A stretch of DNA of 64,000 bases from Phaeodactylum tricornutum CCAP 1055/1 (Eukaryota > Bacillariophyta > Bacillariophyceae > Surirellales > Neidiaceae): NCBI RefSeq assembly GCF_000150955.2, contig NC_011669.1, positions 1,494,993 through 1,558,992 on the forward strand. Reading direction: 5' to 3'. The position numbers were made by a program, and so were the translations under genes. Of this stretch, positions 1 through 9,060 are shown in pieces (position 1 is the stretch's first letter; each line of letters begins with the position of its first letter). Under the pieces are notes generated by a model, which had not been told where the DNA came from, made no database searches, and worked only from the letters and a program-made list of their open reading frames with translations.

Positions 1-295
1 CGACTGTGACCAACGTGCAGTCCGGGCGACGAACTCCACGTTTTGCTAAACGAAGGCCCTCAAAAGCCTGCGGAGACGTAACTTCATGCACCAAATGGCG
101 GTCGACGTAGATTAGAAAAGAGCTACCATCGTCGTCGACCATATGATCATCCCAAATTTTGTCGTAAAGAGTTCGGGGCCCAGCCGCAAATAGACTCGAT
201 GGAACCGGGCGGAATGCCGCATTCCGAGCATTGGGTACAAAGGCCACGGTATTCGCTAAAAGCAGGCAGAACGGTAACGATCCACTAAACCTCAT
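1..295 (-). CDS. leuC: 3-isopropylmalate dehydratase large subunit (LeuC), 5' part, plastid-type leader
   Basis: Only the first 98 codons lie in the window; the frame stays open to the edge. Family role: isopropylmalate isomerase, the second committed step of leucine synthesis, a [4Fe-4S] enzyme of the aconitase superfamily. Seen: ATG at 295, a hydrophobic segment ([11 protein letters not shown]) ending in a VA-FVP site like the diatom ASA-FAP plastid motif, a short transit-like stretch rich in Arg and Pro, then the typical LeuC start [12 protein letters not shown] and [20 protein letters not shown]. That opening is highly diagnostic of LeuC. The cluster ligands and active site lie outside the window. 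Plastid location is inferred from the leader. Confidence 0.88.
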   Translation of the reverse strand, partial: MRFSGSLPFCLLLANTVAFVPNARNAAFRPVPSSLFAAGPRTLYDKIWDDHMVDDDGSSFLIYVDRHLVHEVTSPQAFEGLRLAKRGVRRPDCTLVTV

Positions 296-709
296 TGTGC
301 TTATCTTCTCTTGTATGCTTGCAAATCCTCCGAAGAACAAATGTGTGTGATGTCTCTCTCGTGTTGCGGTTGGTCCTCTGCTTTGGAAGCGCCCGAGATC
401 CAACGACTGGATAAATACCACTGTATACAGAGAAACTGCAACTACCTAATTGGTTGGGATGCGACGGACGGACGATTCAAACTTGTCAACCGCAGCCACG
501 CAATAGACAACATTTGCGTTGGATCTTTCAAATACAAACGAGAGCAACTATGGTCGGTCAACCTACGGACCAAAACTAGGAGCACGCAGACAAGAGAAGC
601 CATGACATCTATTATTGGAACGAGTCGAGCGAAGGTACATAAATTCCAAGGCTTTGCAACAAATACGCTAGCATTGCTGCACTTGTCACTGACAGAGCAA
701 GGCAAAATT
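296..709. other. intergenic, promoter side of leuC
   Basis: About 410 bp between the end of the DUF504 fusion gene and the leuC ATG, both on the minus strand. It should carry the leuC promoter and the 3' UTR of the upstream gene. Open frames on either strand here show no family resemblance. No repeat or RNA gene seen. Confidence 0.5.
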
Positions 710-2185
710 TTAAACATTATCAGCCTCCTCGCGCTTTCGTTGCCGAGCTCTATTTCGTGCCTTGGTTTTGGACTTTTTGGAGGCAGCCTTCTGCTTCTCT
801 AGATTACTTTTGCTTTGATTGCCATTCAAAAATTCGTCTAATTTGGCACGCAGCCGCTTCCTTGCGATCTTGCGGTTTTGTTGGAGAGACCGAGTATCTT
901 GGCATTCCACACGCAGCTGAGTCGGTCCGTGCAGAAGCGCCACCTTGTTGGAAGTTTTGTTAGTCTTCTGGCCACCCGGACCAGATCCACGAACAAATGT
1001 CTCCGTCAAATCATCTTCATTGAGCTCGGGAAGTTCTCTCGCAGTATAAACTTTCTCCTTTTTGCCTTCGGCCGCCGTCAGCTCCATCGCAATCTCAGTC
1101 AAAATCATGGGACGGAGCTCGGAATCTGGAAGAAGCGCAACCAGCTCCGACAACATATCGAGAGCTTTATAGTCACTTGATGGAATAAGAGCAGGGTCTA
1201 AGCTTGTTGATGGCTTGTCCCGGGCGGTCTTGAAAAGATTAAGCGCCTTGTGCACGTATCGTTCCACTTCAATTTTGATCGACACCTTTGGGTCCGCTAT
1301 TTTAATTTGTAAAGAAGAAGAGAGGGCCTTTAGCGCTACAAAGCTTTCGGGTCCCAAGCAGCGTCGAATACGCTCCGAAACTTCGGCTTGTTGTTGTCTA
1401 TTCCATTCCTGTGCATCGTCTCTTTGGCGTTTCCATACTTCGTACTCTTTCATCACCTTCTCAATCCCCCCACTGCCAAATACGAGGTCAAGACGCTTTT
1501 CGCGGTCCCACACGACTTGTTCGCGGAACTTAATGGCAATAATGCGGTGCTCAGGTAGAGCATCTACTAAAGTCGTAGCTGTTCCTGAGATTGAATCGTT
1601 TGGCGCATCCATTCGAGACTCGATAATTGCATCGTCCACGCGATCGAAATGCAATATATAGAAGTCTGATGGCGACAGTAGATGGTCGTACTGCACTCGT
1701 CGGAGCACCTCAGATGCAGGTATCTTGGCTTGGGAATCCTCAAGTAGACAAGTTTTGTGCTTTTTACATTTGTCGGCAAAGAGACGTTCATACGCCGGAC
1801 TCCGGACGTCCTTCAGCTTTGACAGCCGCGCTTCTACTCCCCGCAATCCTCTTCCCAATAGGGAAGCTATTGAAGCAGTAGACTCTTGCCGATTTTCCCA
1901 CAATAGCTGATCCTGTTCCAGTGACCATTCTCGATAAAGGTTGGCCATTGGCTCCAAGGATCCAGGCGATCCATCTCTCCTTCGATCTGCATCTCCAACC
2001 CGCATCGTCAAGTAGCGCCGCGCACGCCGGTTGGTGCCTCCGTGTAGCCATAAATTGCCTGGAAAAGAATGAATTCCTGGATGTCTATCGAATGTTGTCC
2101 ATGCCTGAACCATATATGGTTTCCATGACCGTGCCAAAAACATTGTCCACGGTATAACCGATAGTCGATATCGAACCTGCCTCAT
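710..2185 (-). CDS. SANT-like / DUF504 / GGQ release-factor-domain fusion protein (MTRFR-like C-terminus)
   Basis: 491 aa from ATG at 2185. The N-terminus is Arg-rich without acids (mitochondrial presequence-like). Residues about 84-130 resemble a Myb/SANT-like helix set (WSLEQDQLLWEN, then LLGRGLRGVEARLSKLK). Residues about 155-236 match DUF504 (UPF0248): LRRVQYDHLLSPSDF, PEHRIIAIKF, VVWDREKRLDLVFGS. Residues about 390-460 are a class I release factor catalytic domain with GSGPGGQKTNKTSNKV, the GGQ at 404-406, then TRSLQQNRKIARKRL, closest in memory to human MTRFR (C12orf65), which rescues stalled mitoribosomes. There is no codon-recognition domain. The tail is Lys/Arg-rich. Inferred role: peptidyl-tRNA release on organelle ribosomes; what DUF504 adds is unknown. 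The domain order is unusual. Confidence 0.82.
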   Translation of the reverse strand: MRQVRYRLSVIPWTMFLARSWKPYMVQAWTTFDRHPGIHSFPGNLWLHGGTNRRARRYLTMRVGDADRRRDGSPGSLEPMANLYREWSLEQDQLLWENRQESTASIASLLGRGLRGVEARLSKLKDVRSPAYERLFADKCKKHKTCLLEDSQAKIPASEVLRRVQYDHLLSPSDFYILHFDRVDDAIIESRMDAPNDSISGTATTLVDALPEHRIIAIKFREQVVWDREKRLDLVFGSGGIEKVMKEYEVWKRQRDDAQEWNRQQQAEVSERIRRCLGPESFVALKALSSSLQIKIADPKVSIKIEVERYVHKALNLFKTARDKPSTSLDPALIPSSDYKALDMLSELVALLPDSELRPMILTEIAMELTAAEGKKEKVYTARELPELNEDDLTETFVRGSGPGGQKTNKTSNKVALLHGPTQLRVECQDTRSLQQNRKIARKRLRAKLDEFLNGNQSKSNLEKQKAASKKSKTKARNRARQRKREEADNV

Positions 2186-2796
2186 TTCCGCATCTAAACA
2201 ACCGCAGAATATGCGGCGTGTTCCTTCAATAAAGTCGATACTGTGATTGCAGCCGAGATAGCCTGTGAGGTCTCGACGACTGCAGCCCGAAAATTAAATG
2301 ACTCGACCGGTGGGGGGGAGCGAATATAAACTCCTTCTCTGGTCTCTTTCCAAATTGTTTGGAAGCTCAATGGTAAGAAAATATTCCTGTCTCGAGGACT
2401 TCCACCTAGGTCGGTTAACAATGTATAGAAGCTTGTCAGATTTTGGGTGTTGGAAAAAGCGGGCTCTCTAGTAGAGACGGCGTGACCGAAAAAGTTCACT
2501 GTGATGGCATCCGAGTTTTCTGTTGACTCTCGGTTACTAGGCACATCCGCTCTATTTAGCTATGGAGCGATTGACGTCCTATGTACTGCTAGTCAATATC
2601 TCTTTCTAGCAGGCCGTGCGCTTTTGAAAGCTACGGCGTAGACCGTCTTGGAAGATACTTGTAATCTAGCTAGGACCTATTCTTTCATTGTTGGCACTCA
2701 CAGTTAACATATATAAGCGGGTAAAGGATTTGTTCCATCGCTGTCTTTCACCGTAGCGAGATGCTGCAGGAAGATAAAAACCAGCTCTGCTTTTCA
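2186..2796. other. intergenic between two minus-strand genes
   Basis: Promoter side of the DUF504 fusion and 3' flank of the repeat-protein gene. A minus-strand frame at 2194-2544 is open but has no ATG and no recognisable family. A strong TATA-like string, catatataagc, lies near 2709; since no gene starts close to it on either strand, its use is uncertain. Confidence 0.4.
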
Positions 2797-3978
2797 TTAA
2801 ACAATGACACAGCAACAATCAGTGGAAGCTTGGGCCTTGGAATCGTCTTCGACGCATTCAGGTGCCCTATTATCCTTGTCCCTTAAAGCATTGGCCTCAT
2901 TTCCCTCTTTTCCTTGCGCCACTTCATCCACACCTGTCTCGGAAGGAGGGGCCTTCCCACATTCCTGTTCCTCCTGTGATGAAACTGCTTTAGTAGTAGC
3001 TCCTGATTGCTGAGAAACACGAGAGCCACCCGAAAAGGCGGCGGGAATAACGAGCTTATTCGCAGGACTTTTGAGAGCGGAAGAGGGTGATTTTGGAGTC
3101 ACCGGTGTTGACGTATTCGAAAAAGCAGCTGGAATAATTATCTTCCCTTTCGACGCGGCACGAGGTGTAGTATACGACGGAGAAACTTCCTCCGCGGCTA
3201 CTTTCGCAGCTTCCTCTGCCGCTATCTTGGCTTCTTCCTCCGCCTTTCGAAGCGCCTCTGCTTCAGCTGCCTTTTTCGCCTCCTCCGCGGCTACTTTCGC
3301 AGCTTCCTCTGCCGCTATCTTGGCTTCTTCCTCCGCCTTTCGAAGCGCCTCTGCTTCAGCTGCCTTTTTCGCCTCCTCCGCGGCTACTTTCGCAGCTTCC
3401 TCTGCCGCTATCTTGGCTTCTTCCTCCGCCTTTCGAAGCGCCTCTGCCTCGGCTGCCTTTTTCGCCTCCTCCGCGGCTACTTTCGCAGCTTCCTCTGCCG
3501 CTATCTTGGCTTCTTCCTCCGCCTTTCGAAGCGCCTCTGCCTCGGCTGCCTTTTTCGCCTCCTCCGCGGCTACTTTCGCAGCTTCCTCTGCCGCTATCTT
3601 GGCTTCTTCCTCCGCCTTTCGAAGCGCCTCTGCCTCGGCTGCCTTTTTCGCCTCCTCCGCGGCTACTTTCGCAGCTTCCTCTGCCGCTATCTTGGCTTCT
3701 TCCTCCGCCTTTCGAAGCGCCTCTGCCTCGGCTGCCTTTTTCGCCTCCTCCGCGGCTACTTTCGCCGCGTTGGCAGCAGCCGCTTCCTCTACAGTTTCTT
3801 CAACAGCTACCCTGGTCTGTTCTTCCGTCTTCAATGGCTCTTCCTCTTCGTTTACATTGGAGCTTTCGGTAGATTTAGAGTCTACATCGGTCATAGCATC
3901 ATTGGAAGTAGCAGCATTTTCAGATAGTTCGTTCTGTACCTCGGAGGTGACATCGGAGGTGGGCGTTTCGTCTGACAT
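2797..3978 (-). CDS. Ala/Glu/Lys-rich tandem-repeat protein with C-terminal CaaX box
   Basis: 393 aa, ATG at 3978. Residues 1-68 are acidic and Ser/Thr-rich. Residues about 69-263 are a 31-residue repeat (93 bp), six full copies plus a partial one, of the type KVAAEEAKKAAEAEALRKAE, which should form one long charged helix or coiled coil. The C-terminal third is low complexity and holds two copies of a short motif (GKIIIPAAFS and NKLVIPAAFS). The last six residues are CCCVIV, so the final four, CVIV, fit a prenylation CaaX box with two extra Cys that could be palmitoylated. This suggests a membrane-anchored rod. The opposite strand is also open across the repeat, but the minus frame has the ATG, the coherent charge pattern and the CaaX end. 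Function unknown. Confidence 0.75.
   Translation of the reverse strand: MSDETPTSDVTSEVQNELSENAATSNDAMTDVDSKSTESSNVNEEEEPLKTEEQTRVAVEETVEEAAAANAAKVAAEEAKKAAEAEALRKAEEEAKIAAEEAAKVAAEEAKKAAEAEALRKAEEEAKIAAEEAAKVAAEEAKKAAEAEALRKAEEEAKIAAEEAAKVAAEEAKKAAEAEALRKAEEEAKIAAEEAAKVAAEEAKKAAEAEALRKAEEEAKIAAEEAAKVAAEEAKKAAEAEALRKAEEEAKIAAEEAAKVAAEEVSPSYTTPRAASKGKIIIPAAFSNTSTPVTPKSPSSALKSPANKLVIPAAFSGGSRVSQQSGATTKAVSSQEEQECGKAPPSETGVDEVAQGKEGNEANALRDKDNRAPECVEDDSKAQASTDCCCVIV
3191..3773. repeat. 93-bp tandem repeat array, six full copies plus a partial copy
   Basis: The unit start tccgcggcta recurs at 3191, 3284, 3377, 3470, 3563, 3656 and 3749, exactly 93 bp apart. Copies are near identical. Two variants exist: the first two (plus-strand order) read gcttcagctgcc where the next four read gcctcggctgcc. 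The array stays in frame within the CaaX protein gene. Confidence 0.97.
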
Positions 3979-4686
3979 GTGAGAAAGGCTGGATTCCGCA
4001 AATGGAAAGGAATCGATTGACTGTGAACGATTTTTGCTGTTATTCCGTGTGAAATGTTGGTGGACTGTCCGATTACCTTTACCTTACGAATACTGAAACG
4101 CACGAGAATTTAGCCGTTGTACAGCTGAAAAAGGGCGGCCCGTAACGACACCACGGTTCTCTTTTTGGAGTACTATGACCATAGAGCGAGACTACAAAGG
4201 AGCGAAATTGTGGCTCGCGACTGTTTGAACCTTAGCGAATCGCCGTTTCACGCCGACCAGCTCTGCTACATTTCCATCCAATGAAAATGCGACAATGCAT
4301 TTGGAGCACCGATTGCCTGTGAAGGCAATCACATTTTAAAATTCTCTTTGCACGACTTATAAATCAAAAACCGCTCGTTCGTCAGCACAAAACGGAGACC
4401 GATATGAATTTGTCGCAGTTCGAATGTTGTCCAGTGAAGAAGTAGTTTTCTTTGTCGGGCGAGTCACAAATCGGCCTTGGCTATGTCTTCTAGTAGACTA
4501 CACCTAGATCGTTGCACTAACAGTCATTCCAAAACTACCCGATGGTATTGCACTTTGCAAACAACATCCTCCTTCCGTTGCGCAACTTATTCCAGTATTC
4601 ACGAGTTGTCATACCAATCAATCATCGCCGCGCCAGAAGCAAGTTTTCGCAGTATATGAAATGTAATGATTGTGTATATGATTCTT
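3979..4686. other. intergenic, promoter side of the repeat-protein gene
   Basis: About 700 bp. It should hold the promoter of the 2797-3978 gene and the 3' UTR of the next minus-strand gene. Small plus-strand frames near 4477-4739 look random. The only clear structure is the inverted repeat at 4311-4330. Confidence 0.45.
4311..4330. repeat. perfect 8-bp inverted repeat, 4-base loop
   Basis: gattgcct, loop gtga, aggcaatc. It lies in non-coding DNA between two minus-strand genes. It could be a protein-binding palindrome or an RNA hairpin; 8-bp arms also arise by chance. Confidence 0.6.
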
Positions 4687-5415
4687 TTAACCTCTGCTTG
4701 TATTGGCTTGTCTTTGCAAATTCTTCTTATGCATGGTAATCTGTTTACGTTTTGCTTCATCTGGTCGTAGTTTTAATCCATTGGACCGCCCTTTGGCTCC
4801 CAAAGCCTTGCGATGATAAAAGTCCATGGCATCCGTTGCGCCCAAGACTTCGTCCTCGTCGTCGTCTTCCTGAATTTGTGACAGGGACCGTAAGTCTACC
4901 ATCGATTTTGCACAACGGTGAATAGGCTTGACGACAATTTTTGATTTCATACGCTGGGGAGACAAGGACTTTCGCGGAAGACCTCCTTCCACTGGTATTT
5001 CGGTTTGCTCCGAATCTCCGTTGATGGAAGCAGCGGGCGACAGAATTGCGTCTTTGAAGGAAAATCCCGTCGTAGTCATGGACAAGACGGATCCCGGTTG
5101 TGAAACTAACGAGAAATCGTCTTCAATATTTTCTTCGTCGATTGTTTGCGTCAACCCTCGTCGTCGGAGGTCCGGTGAAGATGCACAGTGGCTGAGTCGT
5201 TTGGGATTCTTCGCCGCGGGTTCCATGGCTTCGTCACTCATGACAAACACGGCTTCTTGATCTAAACTAGTGTCCAAAAGTTCCCAATCTTCGTTGGCGT
5301 CTTCCACAATAGATACTGATTTCTTACCGTTGCTTTCGGATAACGCTTCCATTCCGAGCGCTGGCCATTCGTGATGGCTTTCCGAAAGAATCGTATCACG
5401 GACTGCTTCTACCAT
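4687..5415 (-). CDS. conserved-looking protein of unknown function, Ser-rich with basic C-terminus
   Basis: 242 aa from the first in-frame ATG at 5415 (the frame is open 12 codons further but only from GTG). I do not recognise a family. Seen: an acidic N-terminal half (DANEDWELLDTSLDQEAV), Ser-rich basophilic-kinase-like sites (PKRLSHCASSPDLRRR, LPRKSLSPQRMKSK), a short hydrophobic patch (GFSFKDAILSP), an acidic run QEDDDEDEV, and a basic end (DAMDFYHRKALGAKG, then Lys/Arg-rich). No signal peptide or membrane segment. This reads like a soluble, phosphorylated regulatory protein. The coherent composition supports it as a real gene, but the 5' end may be incomplete. Confidence 0.6.
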   Translation of the reverse strand: MVEAVRDTILSESHHEWPALGMEALSESNGKKSVSIVEDANEDWELLDTSLDQEAVFVMSDEAMEPAAKNPKRLSHCASSPDLRRRGLTQTIDEENIEDDFSLVSQPGSVLSMTTTGFSFKDAILSPAASINGDSEQTEIPVEGGLPRKSLSPQRMKSKIVVKPIHRCAKSMVDLRSLSQIQEDDDEDEVLGATDAMDFYHRKALGAKGRSNGLKLRPDEAKRKQITMHKKNLQRQANTSRG

Positions 5416-6142
5416 AGCGAATCGGATCCCTTCTACCTCCTTTCCGCGCACGCCAGGAGAGTGTTCTTTTCGGTTGGACGAGATGCGCCACCAACAAATT
5501 GCTCAAAATCAGCAAACGAATGTTGGGGAGTCGTGACGCTTGTATACGCGTTCTTGAAGCCAATCGATCTTCGAAAATTGCGTAGGCTGTGTCTCTTTTT
5601 GGGATGTCAAAGGTGGGAAACGTGACGAGAGGCAAGACCACGAAACCACATGCGCGATCCTCGTTGGTTCGGGTTCGGGGTGAGGGCGACGGATAGGGTC
5701 GCGTCTGCGTCGTCCGTCCACTCGTACACGTGACTGGAGTTTCCGTTTGCGGAAAGCTTTTGCAATCGGAACGGCTTTCTTTTTAAACAGGATGAATTTT
5801 GCGTACACTATACGCCATAAAACTCGTTTGAAAGGCATTCGCGCCCCTTCTAACGTGTTTGTCTGTCCGTTGCAAACGTCCCCAATAAGAATAAATAGAA
5901 AATTACTAGTTTTGACAGTCTCCTCTCCGTTTTAGGCCCTTACGCAACGTGCACTTGTGTGATCGTACACGCACCAACACTGCCTCCGACCTCTGACATG
6001 AATGAGAGGACGAAACCGAGGACTCGTGCTTTTTAACCCTCTCTGCTACTGTCACGGTGATTTGTGACTTTTTGGGTGGCCGAAAATAGATTGGAATCTC
6101 TGTGATAGGAAGAACTGTTACTTGGTGGAACCTATTCTCTTG
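5416..6142. other. divergent promoter region
   Basis: About 730 bp between a minus-strand gene and the plus-strand surface-protein gene, so it should carry both promoters. Overlapping small frames on both strands have no family resemblance. No RNA gene seen. Confidence 0.45.
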
Positions 6143-8041
6143 ATGACTATGCATCCAATGTTGACACGGTTGGTGCTGTTGTTGATGTGCGCTGCATTGG
6201 CAGCGTCCAACGTCTCGAGCGTCAAAGGAATACCGCGCAGCAGTCGCCTTGCGACCGTCAACGTGGAACGCTACGACTCTAGTTCACCCTTCGTCCATTC
6301 CCTCAAACGTGGCTTGCAGAAGAGCAAGAAAAGCATGAAATCCGAAAATGACGACGATGATGGTAAGGAACTGAACGTAGAGGAGGTGCTGTTCGCGGCG
6401 GTTGCCCCGCTCTCTTCCACGACAGCACCTTTCTCTCCAACGCCGGCACCCCTCTCTCCCACTCGCAGTCCCATTTCTTCGACTGCTTCCCCCGTTTCTC
6501 CTACCGTGGCACCCGTTTTTCCAACTCATGCTCCCTTTTCTCCGACTGGAACACCCATAAATCCAACTCGTTCTCCCGTTTCTCCAACTGCCGCTCCAAT
6601 ATCTCTCACTGCGGCTCCCATTTCTCCCACTACAGAACCTGCACCCCCCGTTGCTTCTCCACTCACTCCTCCAGTGGCTCCCGCGACGCCTGCTCCTGTC
6701 GTTCCAGCGACTCCTGCTCCCGCGGTTCCAGCGACGCCTGCTCCCGCGGTTCCGGCGACGCCTGCTCCCGTGATTCCGGCGACTGCTACAGTCGTGCCCG
6801 CGACTCCTGCTCCTGTGGTCCCTGCAACTCCTGCTCCTGTGGTCCCTGCGACTCCCGCTCCAGTTGTCCCCGCGACTCCTGCTCCTGCGGTCCCTGCGAC
6901 TCTGGCTCCAGTCGTCCCCGCGACTCCGGCTCCAGTCGTCCCCGCGACCACTGCTCCCGTGTCAGTGACGGCTGCTCCGGTAGCTTCTCCTTTTGCGACC
7001 ATTGCACCGGTAGTGGAAGGAGAACAAGTTGTTGAGGTCTTTCCGGAAACTCCGGCTCCCACTGGTTCAGCGATTTTGGAAGCAGCTTGCGAGGCTGCTA
7101 AGGAAGGGCGGGTGTTTGAGACTGCAAGAGTACAGGACGTGGCATTTGTTTACGAAATGGTCACGATTGCATCGGCCGACCCCAATGTGGTTGGCGACGA
7201 AATTGAATCCTCCATGCAGTCATTTTTGATTCGTGACTTGGCTGTAAGTACCTGTGCAACCGACTCTCGTCGACATCTAATAGTCACCGACGTTTTGGGA
7301 CTCGCAATTGTGGATGGCACCGTTCTAGAAGGGGAATTGTGTACAGGCGTTGCGCCGGATACGGATGTTGTTACTTGCTCTCGTCGTGAAGCTGCGGTGC
7401 GTCTCTTTTTCGACGAAGAGGCCGAAATCGATGCCGCGCAAGTTGAAAGAGACACGCTAGCGGAAGTAGAAAGCAGCATAGCTTCCGTTGCCGCTGGCTC
7501 GGACGCGGTAGTGAGCGTTTCTTACGCCGCAACCACGTCCGATACAGGCAGCGATACAGGCTCGGACTCATCCCGTGCGACGGTAGACGAAAGCAGCGAT
7601 AAAGTCAAGCCGCTTGGATTTGTTTTCGTTGGTCTAGTCGCTGCTATTGCTGTTGCCAGCACGGTTCTTTTTGTTACTTGGTACCGAACAAAGCAACGCG
7701 AGAGTGACCGGCTCAAAAGCCACCAAATCTTAAGTCTTCAGTCGACCGGCATCACCGAGGAGCACTCGGGGGAAGAACGGTCCTTGAGAAATGTGCACAA
7801 ACCATCACAAGAACTTTTTGCAGTGCAAGAGGGCCTGGAGTCGGAAATTGACCACGAGGACGATTTTGACAATTCATCCATTCCACGCGAGATTTTTCGC
7901 GGCGATATCGACAACGTAGCTTTCGATGAAGCGTTAGCTGATATTCAAACAGACGCGGATCAAATCCGAATTATGGGTGACAGTACATCTGTATGCACGG
8001 AGGGATCGTCCCACCGTTTCTTTACACAAAACATGGCTTAA
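6143..8041 (+). CDS. mucin-like type I membrane protein, Pro/Thr-rich repeat stalk (paralog 1)
   Basis: 632 aa. The start is the first ATG (6143); ATGs at 6152 and 6161 are alternatives. Order: signal peptide (LVLLLMCAALAAS); a charged linker with KSKKSMKSENDDDD; heptad repeats of the SPTxAPx type from about residue 88; octad repeats of the PATPAPVV type from about 175 to 275; a roughly 160-residue ectodomain (about 310-470) with four Cys; a membrane helix (GFVFVGLVAAIAVASTVLFV, about 490-513); and a cytoplasmic acidic tail. The Pro/Thr stalk suggests heavy O-glycosylation and a role at the cell surface or wall, or in a silica-vesicle membrane. That is inference: no catalytic motif is visible. 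The next gene downstream is a clear paralog in the same orientation. Confidence 0.8.
   Translation: MTMHPMLTRLVLLLMCAALAASNVSSVKGIPRSSRLATVNVERYDSSSPFVHSLKRGLQKSKKSMKSENDDDDGKELNVEEVLFAAVAPLSSTTAPFSPTPAPLSPTRSPISSTASPVSPTVAPVFPTHAPFSPTGTPINPTRSPVSPTAAPISLTAAPISPTTEPAPPVASPLTPPVAPATPAPVVPATPAPAVPATPAPAVPATPAPVIPATATVVPATPAPVVPATPAPVVPATPAPVVPATPAPAVPATLAPVVPATPAPVVPATTAPVSVTAAPVASPFATIAPVVEGEQVVEVFPETPAPTGSAILEAACEAAKEGRVFETARVQDVAFVYEMVTIASADPNVVGDEIESSMQSFLIRDLAVSTCATDSRRHLIVTDVLGLAIVDGTVLEGELCTGVAPDTDVVTCSRREAAVRLFFDEEAEIDAAQVERDTLAEVESSIASVAAGSDAVVSVSYAATTSDTGSDTGSDSSRATVDESSDKVKPLGFVFVGLVAAIAVASTVLFVTWYRTKQRESDRLKSHQILSLQSTGITEEHSGEERSLRNVHKPSQELFAVQEGLESEIDHEDDFDNSSIPREIFRGDIDNVAFDEALADIQTDADQIRIMGDSTSVCTEGSSHRFFTQNMA
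6404..6960 (+). repeat. coding minisatellite: 21-bp then 24-bp units
   Basis: The Pro-rich stalk first has about eleven 7-residue units (APFSPTP, SPVSPTV, APVFPTH and similar), then about twelve 8-residue units (PATPAPVV, PATPAPAV). The second block is far more uniform in DNA, which suggests recent expansion. Confidence 0.85.
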
Positions 8042-9060
8042 TTCGTTTTACAGGCTACTTATAAAGGACTGTCAATCGGTGGTTTGCTGCTTCCACGAGA
8101 GCCCCAGGGGCTTCTACATTTAATCTTACAAAGTGGAAACCCATTCTTGAATTAGCTCAATTTCGACTTGACGACTGACGCTAATTTTAGACAGTACAGG
8201 ACAGCAAACCGCTGTCGCCTAGGAACAGAGGAGAGCGCATCCTTGACTCAAGCACCATCTCTTTGTAGGTCTCCTCCTGTGCCAATTCTGTCGTTTGGCG
8301 CCCTTAGCTTTGCTGCCAAAGCCAATGTAGCAATACGTGCACCCTTAAAGGGACCGTTGTTTACAGGTGTCATAGTTGGTGAAAAATAAAAGCAACTTGA
8401 CTTGACTGGTAATGTTATGATTCTTGTGAGATTCGTCGATGTTGATCATCCTTGATGACGACAGAAAGAATTAACGGTATAGCTGCCGGGATGGTTGAGA
8501 GTGAGGAATCTCCATGGAATTTCTCTAAATGTGATCATATTAATTCCATAACCAACTGTAAATTTCGATTTGACTAAACAAAATCAATATTTTATTGAAA
8601 ATGCAAAATTCTTCAATACGTGGTCTGGTTATATTGCATATGAATAAGATATCAGGTATCCAAAGAAGTTTCCTAAGACTATCAAACTGAAAAATAAACG
8701 AAAAGTTTGAATATGTTCTTAAATGGAAAGATCCAAAATATGCAAAAATGCGTAAATAACCTTTTTACCTGTTTATTTTGCTATTAGTGCAAGCTGTTCA
8801 ATAGAATTCTGATTCCCAGAGACTCTAAGTCCCCCTAAATCAAACCAAAAACCATCACCTCCCGCGCCGGAATGCCTTTGCTAAGCGTTTGAATTTCATC
8901 CTTTTGCACGACTTCGACGCTCACACTTTCGACTTACTATGGCCGACTCCGGCACACAAAAAACTGTTCTTCGTGACACACAAGAGGTGTCCTCGGTTCC
9001 TTTGATGACAGGTACTGCTCTATTTCCTGTGCTCCACTTTTTCTGCTGTTACATTCAACT
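8042..9060. other. 1-kb intergenic between the tandem surface-protein genes
   Basis: Holds the 3' UTR of paralog 1 and the promoter of paralog 2. An aataaa-type signal lies near 8384. The stretch from about 8400 to 8800 is AT-rich and frame-poor. A 41-codon upstream frame starts at 8939 and ends across the next ATG. The small plus frame 8168-8389 looks random. Confidence 0.45.

Noticed and set aside
2194-2544. Minus-strand 116-codon frame next to the DUF504 fusion
   Set aside because: It begins at GTG and contains no ATG, shows no family resemblance and lies in the expected promoter region.
3071-3982. Plus-strand 303-codon Ala/Ser frame across the 93-bp repeats
   Set aside because: It is the mirror of the repeat on the other strand. 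Its composition is an Ala/Ser/Phe run; the minus frame has the better start, charge pattern and CaaX end.
6526-7062. Minus-strand Gly/Ala/Thr-rich frame opposite the Pro-rich stalk
   Set aside because: Shadow of the PATPAPVV repeat on the other strand.
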